A DNA stretch of 64,000 bases, taken from NCBI RefSeq assembly GCF_037861325.1, contig NZ_JAFELW010000002.1; one strand, written 5' to 3'. Numbering within the stretch: the first letter of the stretch is position 1; each line of letters begins with the position of its first letter. Origin of the DNA: Riemerella anatipestifer_F. GTDB lineage: Bacteria; Bacteroidota; Bacteroidia; Flavobacteriales; Weeksellaceae. The notes beneath the pieces are model-generated. The model made no database searches and was not told the DNA's origin. It saw nothing but the letters and a program-made list of their open reading frames with translations. The position numbers were made by a program, and so were the translations under genes. Shown piece by piece: positions 41,941 to 50,931 of this stretch.

Positions 41941-42825
41941 ATGAATAAATACATTCTCATAATATCATTAGCCCTACTTTCTGTATCTTGTAATAGACAA
42001 TACGACCTAGCAATGAAAAGTGCTGATAAAGATCTGATTCTAAAAACAGCTGATGAAATGTACACCAAAAAGAAATGGAAAGAAGCTCTAAGTTTATACG
42101 AAAGAGTTCAGAATCTAATTTCTGGTACAGATGAGGCCTCTGATATCTTATTTAAGTCGGCTTATGCCAACTACTACGATAAACAATATAGAATAGCAGG
42201 ACATCAGTTCAAAAGGTTTTCAACTAATAACGCTCTCGCTAGCGACCCTAGAAAGGAAGAAGCCGCTTATATGTCTGCTATCTGCTACTATCAGGGCTCT
42301 ATGGATTACAACCTAGACCAAAAGGATACAGAATTAGCAATAAATGAGTTACAAAATTTTCTAACTAATTACCCTAACTCTGAAAGAGCTAAGAACATCA
42401 ACGAACTAATAAACGAACTCTCTTACAAGCTTGAGTTTAAGGCGTATGAGAATGCTCGTCAATACTATAAAATGCTAGAACTAAAATCTGCTATCATCAG
42501 TTTTGAGAATGTTTTAGATGATTTCCCATCTACAAAACTTCGTCCAAAAATAGAAACTATGCTTATGGACGCAAAAGCTAAACTAGCCATAGATTCTAGG
42601 TTTGAGCTTAAGAGAGAAAGATTAGAGCATGCCGTAGCTTATACTTATCTCATGGAAAAAAATTATCCAAACACGGATATTTCTAAAACCGCTCTAGATC
42701 TTAGAAAAAAACTAAACACTGAATTAGATAACTTTTCTAAGTTAGAGAAACTTGTAGAACAAAAGAAAGAGGAGCTAAAGGCTAAAGAAAAGGAGAGAGA
42801 AGAAAAGGAAAAAGCAACTAAATAA
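41941..42825 (+). CDS. bamD: Outer-membrane assembly lipoprotein BamD
   Basis: 294-residue lipoprotein (signal ending LLSVSC, Cys17) with TPR-like helical repeats (EALSLYERVQNLI..., RIAGHQFKRFS..., DTELAINELQNFLTNYPNSERAKN). It is the essential BAM-complex subunit that helps insert beta-barrel proteins such as TonB receptors. The C-terminus is a highly charged KEREEKEKATK tail. Followed by rpoZ in the order usual for Flavobacteriia. Confidence 0.9.
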   Translation: MNKYILIISLALLSVSCNRQYDLAMKSADKDLILKTADEMYTKKKWKEALSLYERVQNLISGTDEASDILFKSAYANYYDKQYRIAGHQFKRFSTNNALASDPRKEEAAYMSAICYYQGSMDYNLDQKDTELAINELQNFLTNYPNSERAKNINELINELSYKLEFKAYENARQYYKMLELKSAIISFENVLDDFPSTKLRPKIETMLMDAKAKLAIDSRFELKRERLEHAVAYTYLMEKNYPNTDISKTALDLRKKLNTELDNFSKLEKLVEQKKEELKAKEKEREEKEKATK

Positions 42826-42905
42826 AGCTTCCTCAAAAAACATTTTTTTTGTTATATATAATTATTTATCTTTGCAGACTTAAACCATAAAAATACCCAC
42901 TGAAA

Positions 42906-43229
42906 ATGAGTGTAAAAGATTCTAAAGCAGAAGTAAACACTATTACTTATAACCGTGATAAAATAGAAGAAAAAGTAGGCTCTATCTATGAAGCTATAGT
43001 AATTATGGGTAAAAGAGCCGAGCAAATAAATGCAGAAATTCGTACTGAACTTCACAACAAGCTAGACGAGTTTGCTGTACATAATGCCACTTTAGAAGAA
43101 GTTTTTGAAAACAGAGAACAGATAGAAATATCTAAGCTTTACGAAAAACTACCTAAGCCTACCTCTATTGCTGTAAGAGAGTGGCTAGATGGTGAAGTTT
43201 ATTTCCGAAAAAGAGAAGAAAAAGCTTAA
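42906..43229 (+). CDS. rpoZ: RNA polymerase omega-like subunit (RpoZ/Rpb6)
   Basis: 107 residues. VGSIYEAIVIMGKRAEQINAEIR matches the omega helix that clamps the beta-prime C-terminus (the R-x-Q-I motif region). A -7 element TATCTTTG at 42867-42874 shows its own promoter 80 bp after bamD. Followed by a strong terminator. The bamD-rpoZ-coaBC order supports the call. Confidence 0.83.
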   Translation: MSVKDSKAEVNTITYNRDKIEEKVGSIYEAIVIMGKRAEQINAEIRTELHNKLDEFAVHNATLEEVFENREQIEISKLYEKLPKPTSIAVREWLDGEVYFRKREEKA

Positions 43230-43249
43230 AAACAGTTTACAATACACTA

Positions 43250-43277
43250 CGCTTCCCACAAAAGGAAGCGTTTTTTT
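43250..43277 (+). terminator. Terminator of rpoZ
   Basis: CGCTTCC (43250-43256), 7-nt loop, GGAAGCG (43264-43270), then seven T. The stem is the same as in the terminator at 11546-11571. Confidence 0.9.
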
Positions 43278-43338
43278 ATTTGCATTTTCTACATTGAAAT
43301 AAAAAAGCTATATTCGTTGCTCTAAGCGAAAATATCAT

Positions 43339-44541
43339 ATGATTTTGAAGAACAAAAAAATCTTAATAGCTATCACAGGCGGAATAGCCGCCTATAAAAT
43401 TAATTTATTAGTCAGAGATTTTATTAAAGCGGAAGCCAATGTAAAAGTCATCTTAACTCCCTCTGCTGAAAAATTTGTTTCTAAATTAACTTTAGCCACT
43501 CTGTCCAAAAACAACGTTTTATCTGAACTTATTTCGGAAAACGAAGAATGGAATAACCATGTAGAACTAGGACTTTGGGCTGACGCTATGATTATTGCTC
43601 CGTGTACCGCAAACACTTTAGCTAAGATGGTTCATGGAATTTGTGATAATCTTGTAATCGCTACTTACCTATCGGCTAAATGCCCTGTATTTATTGCTCC
43701 AGCAATGGATTTGGATATGTATCAACATCCATCTACCAAAAGAAATTTAGATTTAGCAACTACATTTGGCAACCACATCATTCCTGCAGAAGAGGGCGAA
43801 CTCGCGAGTGGTTTGGTTGGTATCGGTAGATTAGCTGAACCTTGCACTATTTTCAATCATATCCATGAGTATTTTGAGAATAAAAACTCAGCTTCGAAGC
43901 TCAATCAGAAAAAAGTACTCATTACCGCAGGTCCCACCTACGAAGCTATAGACCCTGTGAGATTTATAGGCAATCATTCCTCTGGAAAAATGGGCTACGC
44001 TTTAGCCGAAACTGCTGCACAAAGAGGTGCAAAGGTTATTCTTATCTCTGGACCTTCTAACGAAATCGCACATCACCCTAATATAGAACTACACTCGGTA
44101 ACTTCCGCAAAAGAAATGTACCAAGAAGTTTTTAAATACTATAACGATGTAGATATTGCCATTGCGAGTGCCGCCGTTGCCGATTATACTCCCAAAGTTG
44201 TGTCTTCCGAAAAAATAAAAAAACAAGAAGAGCAGTTCACCATAGAATTGGTTAAAAACCCTGACATTCTCAAAGTAATGGGAGAACAAAAAAAGCATCA
44301 AATTTTGGTAGGTTTTGCTTTAGAAACACAAAACAAAGAAGAAAACGCCAAAGCTAAATTGGAAAAGAAAAACTTAGATATGATTGTTCTCAACTCCCTT
44401 AAAGATAGTGGAGCAGGATTCAAAAAAGACACCAACAAAGTCAGTATTATTACTTCCAATTCAACCAGCTCCTTTGATTTAAAATCAAAAAAAGAAGTAG
44501 CCAAAGACATTCTAGACTTTATAGAAAACCAGCTAATATAA
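43339..44541 (+). CDS. coaBC: Bifunctional phosphopantothenoylcysteine decarboxylase / phosphopantothenate-cysteine ligase
   Basis: Two steps of coenzyme A synthesis. 400 residues: FMN-binding CoaC domain about 1-180 (ITGGIAAYK, IIAPCTANTLAKMVHGICDNL, VFIAPAMDLDMYQHP) and CoaB domain about 190-400 (ITAGPTYEAIDPVRFIGNHSSGKMG, ASAAVADYTP, LVGFALET). The usual PAMN of the CoaC site reads PAMD. First gene of a tight plus-strand run: 6 bp to the next gene. Confidence 0.95.
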   Translation: MILKNKKILIAITGGIAAYKINLLVRDFIKAEANVKVILTPSAEKFVSKLTLATLSKNNVLSELISENEEWNNHVELGLWADAMIIAPCTANTLAKMVHGICDNLVIATYLSAKCPVFIAPAMDLDMYQHPSTKRNLDLATTFGNHIIPAEEGELASGLVGIGRLAEPCTIFNHIHEYFENKNSASKLNQKKVLITAGPTYEAIDPVRFIGNHSSGKMGYALAETAAQRGAKVILISGPSNEIAHHPNIELHSVTSAKEMYQEVFKYYNDVDIAIASAAVADYTPKVVSSEKIKKQEEQFTIELVKNPDILKVMGEQKKHQILVGFALETQNKEENAKAKLEKKNLDMIVLNSLKDSGAGFKKDTNKVSIITSNSTSSFDLKSKKEVAKDILDFIENQLI

Positions 44542-44547
44542 CCTTAT

Positions 44548-45261
44548 ATGAAAGCACTGATTTTTGCAGCAGGCAAAGGCACAAGACTAAAACCCTTTAC
44601 AGACGAACATCCGAAAGCTCTCGCTAAAGTGAATAATATTCCGCTTTTGGAGCGAAATATTAAATATTTGCAATCATTTGGCATTAATGATTTTGTGATT
44701 AACATACATCATTTCGGAAATCAAATTTTAGATTTTCTCAAGGAAAATAATTATTTCGGTGCCAATATAGACATTTCTGATGAGACCAATGAACTCTTAG
44801 AAACTGGCGGTGGTATGATGTTTGCAAGACCTTTCTTAGAGAAAGAATCTCACTTCTTGGTGATGAATGCGGATATTCTAACCAATCTTGATATTACAAA
44901 GTTTGTAGATTTTCATTTATCATCAAACCAAATGGTAACTCTTGCCGTATCGGACAGAAGCAGTTCTAGAAAACTCCTTTTTGACCAAAATAAAATTTTA
45001 TGTGGTTGGATTAACAAGAATACTGGAGAGCTAAAACTATCCGAAACCAGTAATATGCTCAAAGAGCTAGCATTTAGTGGAATACATTGTATTTCTTCGG
45101 AGATTTTCTCAAGAATTAAACGAAAAGGCAAATTCTCTATTATTGATGAGTATTTAGACCTAATGAATGAAAAAGTAATTATAGGCTATGAGCATGATGC
45201 TCTACTAATAGATGTAGGCAAGCCTGAAGCCATAACAGAAGCAGAAAAATATTTTTTATGA
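44548..45261 (+). CDS. Nucleotide-sugar pyrophosphorylase family protein (MurU/RmlA-like)
   Basis: 237-residue nucleotidyltransferase: AAGKGTRLKPFTDEHPKALAKV signature loop, ETGGGMMFA, VMNADILTNLD (metal-binding Asp) and DVGKPEAITEAEKYF. It transfers NMP from NTP to a sugar 1-phosphate. Closest in layout to MurNAc-1-phosphate uridylyltransferase MurU of wall recycling, but GDP-mannose or dTDP-glucose type activity cannot be excluded. Its end overlaps the LOG gene by 4 bp. Confidence 0.85.
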   Translation: MKALIFAAGKGTRLKPFTDEHPKALAKVNNIPLLERNIKYLQSFGINDFVINIHHFGNQILDFLKENNYFGANIDISDETNELLETGGGMMFARPFLEKESHFLVMNADILTNLDITKFVDFHLSSNQMVTLAVSDRSSSRKLLFDQNKILCGWINKNTGELKLSETSNMLKELAFSGIHCISSEIFSRIKRKGKFSIIDEYLDLMNEKVIIGYEHDALLIDVGKPEAITEAEKYFL

Positions 45262-45986
45262 TAGACAATAATAGTAATAACGACTCTACCGACAACCGTA
45301 TAAGTGATAGTTTCCGCCCTAAAACTTGGGACGAAAGCATTACCAAAGATAGTTGGATGGTATTTAAAGTAATGGCCGAACTTGTAAACGGCTACGAAAG
45401 TATGGTAAAATTAGGACCTTGTGTTTCTATATTTGGGTCTGCCAGACTAAAAGAAGACGACCCTTATTACCAAATGACCGTAGATATTGCGAAGAGAATA
45501 ACAGAACTAGGATTTGGAGTTATCACGGGGGGCGGACCTGGGATTATGGAAGCTGGAAACAGAGGTGCCTTTGAAGCAAAGGGTAAGTCTATTGGGCTAA
45601 ACATTGAACTTCCTTTTGAGCAACACTTTAACCCTTACATAAGCAAAGACTACAACATGACTTTTGATTATTTCTTTGTAAGAAAGGTGATGTTTGTAAA
45701 ATATTCACAAGGGTTCATCGTAATGCCTGGTGGTTTTGGAACACTAGACGAACTATCCGAAGCTCTTACATTGATACAAACTCGAAAAATAGGAAGATTT
45801 CCTATCGTTTTAGTAGGTTCTAAGTTTTGGAGCGGATTATTAGATTGGTTTAAAGATACTTTACTTGAAAACAAACTCATCTCTCCAGAAGACCTCAACC
45901 TCTTCCGTGTAGTGGATACCGCCGAAGAAGCCGTAGCACATATTAAAGCTTTTTATGACAAATATTCCATTAGTGTTAATTTCTAG
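45258..45986 (+). CDS. LOG-family nucleoside-5'-monophosphate phosphoribohydrolase
   Basis: 242 residues of the TIGR00730/lysine-decarboxylase-like Rossmann family: ITGGGPGIMEAGNRGAFEA and the signature VMPGGFGTLDELSEALT. Known members release the base from AMP (or cytokinin ribotides). The exact nucleotide preference here is unknown. Its start overlaps the previous gene by 4 bp. Confidence 0.9.
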   Translation: MIDNNSNNDSTDNRISDSFRPKTWDESITKDSWMVFKVMAELVNGYESMVKLGPCVSIFGSARLKEDDPYYQMTVDIAKRITELGFGVITGGGPGIMEAGNRGAFEAKGKSIGLNIELPFEQHFNPYISKDYNMTFDYFFVRKVMFVKYSQGFIVMPGGFGTLDELSEALTLIQTRKIGRFPIVLVGSKFWSGLLDWFKDTLLENKLISPEDLNLFRVVDTAEEAVAHIKAFYDKYSISVNF

Positions 45987-46031
45987 CGTTGGCATAGTTA
46001 TTGAGTAATACACAACAAAAATAATTGTAAA

Positions 46032-46505
46032 ATGAAAAAGTTTTTAAGCATATTAGGTATTTTCGCTTTAGTGAGTTTTGTGATGAGTTTCTTCCCTAGT
46101 GATTTCTACTCTACGATGACTAAAGTGGATTACATAGATGGTAGTAACACGCTAAAATTTACTACAAAGTTAAACACTTCTCACATTACTGATGTAATTA
46201 AAGTAGATGCAAGAACAGCTGCTTTTGAGGCTGAGTTAAAAAAGTATATCAACTCCAAGGTTGCGGTTTCTATCAATGGTAAACCTCAAGCAATTACCTT
46301 TACAGGGAGCCAAGTAAGCGGAGAAAGTGTTTGGATTTACTATGAAATAAACAATGTAACTTCCATCAGTACACTTAAAATAAAAAATGCTATACTCTTA
46401 GAAGCTTACCCTAAACAGCTCAATCTTGTTAACATCTCTTATAAAGGAAATCAAAAAAATATGAATTTCTCTAAGAGCAACGATACTAACGAAGTATCTT
46501 TCTAA
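46032..46505 (+). CDS. Exported DUF6702-like protein
   Basis: 157 residues with an N-terminal signal or anchor (KFLSILGIFALVSFVMSFF). Its body is strand-rich: YSTMTKVDYIDGSNTLKFTTKLNTSHITDVI, a long amphipathic segment, then SIRNAILLEAYPKQLNLVNI-like (here STLKIKNAILLEAY). This is the DUF6702 pattern common in Flavobacteriia; function unknown. Followed by a terminator shared with the convergent TetR gene. Confidence 0.75.
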   Translation: MKKFLSILGIFALVSFVMSFFPSDFYSTMTKVDYIDGSNTLKFTTKLNTSHITDVIKVDARTAAFEAELKKYINSKVAVSINGKPQAITFTGSQVSGESVWIYYEINNVTSISTLKIKNAILLEAYPKQLNLVNISYKGNQKNMNFSKSNDTNEVSF

Positions 46506-46534
46506 ACCAAATTTCAAAAAATATTATACGACAA

Positions 46535-46568
46535 AAATCCCCACCTTTAAAGAGGTAGGGATTTTTTT
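46535..46568. terminator. Terminator between the DUF6702 and tetR genes
   Basis: The arms at 46535-46546 and 46553-46564 (AATCCCCACCT with AGGTAGGGATT) pair with one mismatch, followed by T7 on the plus strand and an A-tract before it that serves the minus strand. Confidence 0.85.
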
Positions 46569-46581
46569 ATCGTTGTCTATA

Positions 46582-47202
46582 TTACTCTTCGTAACCTAAG
46601 AGTGCGTAAAGCATCGTCTTAAGATGATGTTCCATTTTTTTCTCTAACGCAGGTAAATACGCCTCTCCTTTTGGTAAATAACTTCTATAAAAGAACTGAT
46701 TTCTAATCGCAAATAATACTGTCCCAATAAGACTCGCCAACATTTCTTCTGGCTTGGCTATTTTTTTGAACACTCCCGTAGCAATACCTTTTTGCACTGC
46801 TTCCTCCAACCTATGAGTACATAGTTCATAAAAATCTTGTAAAAAAACTGCTAGATTAGAATTAAAACCAATCTCTTGAGTTGCAAATCCATGGAAATAA
46901 TTAAACTTTAGCATCTGTTTTACAATAAAAGATACCATTTCTGAAATCTGAACTTCTGGGCTTGCCTTGGCGATAGTTTGAGAAAAAAGACTAAACCTCT
47001 CTCTTGTTTTCTCTACCCTATACTGATAAAGAGAAACCATCATTTTCTCCTTTGAGCCAAAATAATAAGAAATCATTGCTATATTTACTCCTGCTTTCTT
47101 TGCTATTTCTCTAACAGAAGCTCCATCAAAGCCTTTCTCTGAAATTAAATCCTCCGCTGCATTTAAGATATTGATTTGTTTTTGAGTAAAGTTCTGATTC
47201 AT
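46582..47202 (-). CDS. TetR/AcrR-family transcriptional regulator
   Basis: 206 residues; helix-turn-helix at about 15-60: ILNAAEDLISEKGFDGASVREIAKKAGVNIAMISYYFGSKEKM. The C-terminal ligand/dimerisation domain is unlike any I can name. A -7 element TAACTTTG (47228-47221) precedes it. It is divergent from tatD with only 74 bp between; the target is unknown, and no efflux genes are adjacent. Confidence 0.92.
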   Translation of the reverse strand: MNQNFTQKQINILNAAEDLISEKGFDGASVREIAKKAGVNIAMISYYFGSKEKMMVSLYQYRVEKTRERFSLFSQTIAKASPEVQISEMVSFIVKQMLKFNYFHGFATQEIGFNSNLAVFLQDFYELCTHRLEEAVQKGIATGVFKKIAKPEEMLASLIGTVLFAIRNQFFYRSYLPKGEAYLPALEKKMEHHLKTMLYALLGYEE

Positions 47203-47276
47203 ATATAAGTTCGTTTAGTACAAAGTTAGAAAAAATATTAGATATACATACCCTTATTTTTAGTATCTTCGCTAGT

Positions 47277-47903
47277 ATGTTTTTCAATTTTCACCATCAT
47301 AACCCAACCGAGTTTGGTATTTACAATCTTCCTAAAGAGAATTATTCGCATCAAGATTATTTTTCTATAGGAATTCACCCAATGGATATTACATCTGATT
47401 ATGAAAAAACATTGCAAAACATAAAAATAATTGCTCAAAATGAAAACTGTATCGCCATAGGAGAATGCGGACTTGATGCTTTAGTTCCCACTGATGAACA
47501 GCTACAAACCAAAATTTTTAAACTTCATATAGAACTAGCAAAAACTCTAAGTAAACCTCTAATTATCCATTGTGTAAAACGGCATAATGAAGTTGCTAGG
47601 CTTTGCAAAAATCTGAATACCCCTGTTATTTTCCATGGATTTAATAAGAATAAAAATATTGCAAATATGCTTTTAGAAAAAGGTTTTTATCTTTCTTTTG
47701 GCATAGCTCTTTTTAAAAATTTATCTTTGCAAAATGTTTTTATAGAAACTCCTTTAGAAAGGATATTTTTAGAAACTGACGACTCTTCTGATAATATAGA
47801 GCAAGTTTATATAAAAGCTGCAGAGCTTAAACAGCTTTCTATACAAGAACTTAAAAGTAGGATTGGAAACAACATTCTAAATGTTTTAAAATTAAATTTA
47901 TGA
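47277..47903 (+). CDS. tatD: TatD-family metal-dependent hydrolase
   Basis: 208 residues, short for TatD (normally about 260) because the N-terminal strand region is compact. Metal-site motifs: FNFHHHNP (HxH), IGECGLD (Glu), LIIHCVK (His), VIFHGF (His) and FLETDDSS (Asp). Known TatD enzymes are 3'-5' exonucleases/deoxyribonucleases. Its stop overlaps the tcdA start by 4 bp. Confidence 0.87.
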   Translation: MFFNFHHHNPTEFGIYNLPKENYSHQDYFSIGIHPMDITSDYEKTLQNIKIIAQNENCIAIGECGLDALVPTDEQLQTKIFKLHIELAKTLSKPLIIHCVKRHNEVARLCKNLNTPVIFHGFNKNKNIANMLLEKGFYLSFGIALFKNLSLQNVFIETPLERIFLETDDSSDNIEQVYIKAAELKQLSIQELKSRIGNNILNVLKLNL

Positions 47904-48628
47904 CAAATAACTGGCTGGAAAGGACAGAACTTTTAATAAAACAGGACGGACTAAATAAACTTCAAAACGCCAATATTCTGGTAGTAGGATTGGGTGGCGT
48001 AGGCTCTTTTGCAGCAGAATTTTTAGCAAGAGCTGGTGTAGGAAAAATGACGATAATAGATGGCGATACTGTAGACATTACCAATATCAATAGGCAACTT
48101 CCAGCGTTACACTCTACCGTGAATCAGCCCAAGGTAGAGTTGGTTTATGCGAGATTAAAAGACATCAATCCCTATTTAGACCTTAAAGCCATCAATGAGT
48201 TTCTCACACCTGAACGAATGGAGTCTATTCTTACCAAAGAAAAGTTTGATTATGTTCTAGATTGCATAGACAGTGTTTCTCCAAAACTCTCTCTTATACT
48301 TACTGCCAAAAGAAATAAAATAAAAATAGTGAGTGCTATGGGTGCTGGTGGCAAAACCGACCCTTCCAAAGTAATGGTAAGAGACATCAGTAAAACCAAC
48401 AACTGCTTTTTAGCCAAACAAATACGAAAAAGACTTCGCAAAGAGAAAATCAATAAAGGTGTTAAATGTGTATTCTCTACCGAATTACAAAAAGAGGACA
48501 GCCTTAAAATGACCGATGGGTCTAATTTCAAAAAATCTTTTTACGGCACCATTAGTTTTATGCCTGCATTATTTGGTCTCCACGCTGCGGCTGAAGTTAT
48601 CAATCACCTTACTAAAAAAGATGTATGA
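47900..48628 (+). CDS. tcdA: tRNA threonylcarbamoyladenosine dehydratase
   Basis: 242-residue ThiF/E1-like protein: VVGLGGVGSFAAEFLARAGVG nucleotide-binding loop, DGDTVDITNINRQL, and DCIDSVSPK. It cyclises t6A37 of tRNA to ct6A using ATP. It overlaps both neighbours by 4 bp (tatD-tcdA-rnpA), so the three are one transcript. Confidence 0.92.
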   Translation: MTNNWLERTELLIKQDGLNKLQNANILVVGLGGVGSFAAEFLARAGVGKMTIIDGDTVDITNINRQLPALHSTVNQPKVELVYARLKDINPYLDLKAINEFLTPERMESILTKEKFDYVLDCIDSVSPKLSLILTAKRNKIKIVSAMGAGGKTDPSKVMVRDISKTNNCFLAKQIRKRLRKEKINKGVKCVFSTELQKEDSLKMTDGSNFKKSFYGTISFMPALFGLHAAAEVINHLTKKDV

Positions 48629-48966
48629 GTTACACCTACCCTAAATCTGAAAGATTAAAGTCTAAAAAAGATATTACTTCTCTTTTTGAGAAAGGAAAAT
48701 GGCTGACTTGTGGCAACATTAGACTTATTTTCACTAATGCGGAAGCAAGTAAAATCGGGGTTTCTGTATCCAAACGCTATTTCAAAAAAGCCACCGACAG
48801 AAACAGAGTAAAAAGACTTCTAAGAGAATGCTATCGTCTAAATAAAGAGCTATTTCATCAAAAATTTGGAGCTACACCTCACGCTATGATATTTTGGGTA
48901 TCTGCAGAAATGCCTAAAAAGTATCAGCTGGTAGAAGAAGATTTTATAAAACTTTGCAAAAAGTAA
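48625..48966 (+). CDS. rnpA: Ribonuclease P protein component
   Basis: 113 residues: the basic RNA-binding signature FKKATDRNRVKRLLRECYRLNKE is preceded by YPKSERLKSKKDITSLFEKGKWLTCGN. It helps the RNase P RNA mature tRNA 5' ends. In many bacteria rnpA sits next to rpmH near oriC; here it follows tcdA and no rpmH is visible. Confidence 0.94.
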   Translation: MSYTYPKSERLKSKKDITSLFEKGKWLTCGNIRLIFTNAEASKIGVSVSKRYFKKATDRNRVKRLLRECYRLNKELFHQKFGATPHAMIFWVSAEMPKKYQLVEEDFIKLCKK

Positions 48967-48980
48967 TACCTTAGAGAAAA

Positions 48981-50381
48981 CTAAGCTCTTCCGCCCATTC
49001 TCATTTGTTTAATTTCTTCTATTTTTTCCGCATAAATATCAACCTTTTCTGGATATTTATTTTGTAAAATACCATAAGCCTCAATAGCTTTAGTATAAAG
49101 ATGTTGTTCTACATAAAGCTGAGCTAAGGTTTCCGTCATTAGATGAGAAATATCATCACCTTTTTCTTTGATTAAAAACTCTTTTTCCTCTTTAATAGGT
49201 GTATTTTTATCTACCTTAGCAATGCTAGGATTAGTCTCTATAAATTTATCTATAATTTGAGTTTTTTTATCAACTTCAGAAACCGCCGTCCTATCTATTT
49301 TAAGCCAATTTTGCCAAGTATTGATGAAACTTGGGACATTACTTTCCTCAACCTCTGGTTGAGTTTCAGTGACAACAACAGTATCTATCGGAGCAGGAGT
49401 ATCACTGAAAAAGGAAACATTTAAGGCTTGTCTTTCTTCTGATTCTCCCCCTAAATCTTCTGGAGTTTCCTTCTCTACTAGAGTTTCTGTATGATGACTC
49501 TCCACTAAAATAGCTTCTTCTTTTACCTCCTCCTTAGGTTCTTGAGATGGCTTTGGCTTACCTATCAAAGCATCAGGCAAATGCGTTTCAATAGACATAG
49601 GCTTCCATTCTGAAGCTAAATTTTCTTCTAGTTGAGGACTGTCATTTAATTTATTTTCCATAGATTCCACCAAAACTTCCGTAGGAACTTCCTCCGTTAC
49701 AACAGGCTTTTGTTCTTCTACTATGCTTTCTTTAGCCACTTCGCTTTTTATGTTGCTTTCAACCTTTAATTCGGTATCGGGTGCTTTAAATTTAATGTTT
49801 GGTAAAAATGCTTCCATTTCTTGAAAACTTAAACTTGTAGCCTCTTCCTCTTTGCTATCAGCCTCAAAAACTTCCTCTCTATCTACCTCTATTTTTTGAG
49901 TATTGACTTCTTCTACAATCCCTATTTTTTCATCATTCTGAACCTCATCAGTGATTGATGATTGCGACTCCATAGCTTCATCAAAATCTACCACTTCTAA
50001 CTCTTCCTCCTCTAAAACAATACCCATAGCCACAGGTACTTCCTCTGCGTTTTCAGATAAGACATTGGTCTCGCTTGGAGTTACCGCTTCTTCTATCTTC
50101 TCAACAGATTCTTCTTCAGAAACCAAAGATTGAACCTCCTCTACTTTTTTCGGTTTACCAAAAATCAACTGATATAATATCTTTTTATCTGTGGTAAAAG
50201 CAGCTGTTTCTGACAAAACAGAATTATAATTCTCAGGAAAAAACTTATGAGTCCCCATCAACTTCAAAGCCCTTAGCGACTGTAGATAAGGTTGATTTTT
50301 AAGCTCTTTATCTAGCAAAGCCACATCGTCTTTCTGAATAAGTTGAGGCTGTTTTATAAGTTCTAAAATTCTAGCATTCAT
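48981..50381 (-). CDS. Large acidic protein with TPR-like C-terminus, function unknown
   Basis: 466 residues with no signal peptide. The N-terminus (1-85) is helical: LELIKQPQLIQKDDVALLDKELKNQPYLQSLRALKL. Residues about 85-360 are low-complexity and very rich in Glu, Val, Ser and Thr (EEV/EEA repeats), likely disordered. The last 60 residues hold one TPR-like pair (LAQLYVEQHLYTKAIEAYGILQNKYPEK). It is 4 bp downstream of lptE and part of the sigma-54 activator-lptE unit. It could be a scaffold or adaptor; this is inference. Confidence 0.8.
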   Translation of the reverse strand: MNARILELIKQPQLIQKDDVALLDKELKNQPYLQSLRALKLMGTHKFFPENYNSVLSETAAFTTDKKILYQLIFGKPKKVEEVQSLVSEEESVEKIEEAVTPSETNVLSENAEEVPVAMGIVLEEEELEVVDFDEAMESQSSITDEVQNDEKIGIVEEVNTQKIEVDREEVFEADSKEEEATSLSFQEMEAFLPNIKFKAPDTELKVESNIKSEVAKESIVEEQKPVVTEEVPTEVLVESMENKLNDSPQLEENLASEWKPMSIETHLPDALIGKPKPSQEPKEEVKEEAILVESHHTETLVEKETPEDLGGESEERQALNVSFFSDTPAPIDTVVVTETQPEVEESNVPSFINTWQNWLKIDRTAVSEVDKKTQIIDKFIETNPSIAKVDKNTPIKEEKEFLIKEKGDDISHLMTETLAQLYVEQHLYTKAIEAYGILQNKYPEKVDIYAEKIEEIKQMRMGGRA

Positions 50382-50385
50382 AATT

Positions 50386-50907
50386 TTACCAGTTGGCTAC
50401 TATGTCGTTAAATATCTTATTGATGATTCTCTCATTCACGATTTGAACCTGAGAACTTTCTATCTGAGTAATATCTAAATCACTATTGTAAACCGCTTCA
50501 TCGGTATAGGTTCTATCAAAACTAAGCTGAGGGTCTATTTTATTTTCATACCTTACCTTAACACTAATTACTAGTTTGTTTTGAGCTGCTTGCATCACTC
50601 CACCTTGTGTGGACACTCCTGTAGATATCGTGGTTGGCTCGTTAAGGCGATAATCTACAATCTCTCCTTCTATCATCAAATCAGGGTTTTGAGTGGCTCC
50701 TTTAAGGGTTGTTCTCTGCAAAAACCTGTTTTGTAAAGCTATGGTAAACTGCTGACTTAACTCTGGATTTACCAAAGCTGCATTGTTAGGAAATGTTTTT
50801 ATCTGTATTGTTTTCATCTCCGGTGTCAAAGAATTCCCCGTAAAGCTATAACAACTTGTTAGGAACAAGAAACTCAAAAATGAAAATAATATTTTACTCA
50901 ATCTCAT
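50386..50907 (-). CDS. lptE: LPS-assembly lipoprotein LptE
   Basis: 173 residues from ATG 50907 (RLSKILFSFLSFLFLTSC, lipid Cys); ATG 50928 adds seven residues. YSFTGNSLTPEMKTIQIKTFPNNAA and LRGTT-like RTTLKGATQNPDLMIEGEIVDY match the Bacteroidota LptE family, plug/partner of LptD in the outer membrane. It lies between a sigma-54 activator and the acidic protein with 3-4 bp gaps. Confidence 0.87.
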   Translation of the reverse strand: MRLSKILFSFLSFLFLTSCYSFTGNSLTPEMKTIQIKTFPNNAALVNPELSQQFTIALQNRFLQRTTLKGATQNPDLMIEGEIVDYRLNEPTTISTGVSTQGGVMQAAQNKLVISVKVRYENKIDPQLSFDRTYTDEAVYNSDLDITQIESSQVQIVNERIINKIFNDIVANW

Positions 50908-50931
50908 TTGATGATAGATGATATTCATAAT

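Noticed and set aside
43250..43277. Repeat element shared with 11546-11571
   Set aside because: The identical CGCTTCC/GGAAGCG stems are ordinary terminators with different loops and flanks; similarity is limited to 7-bp arms.
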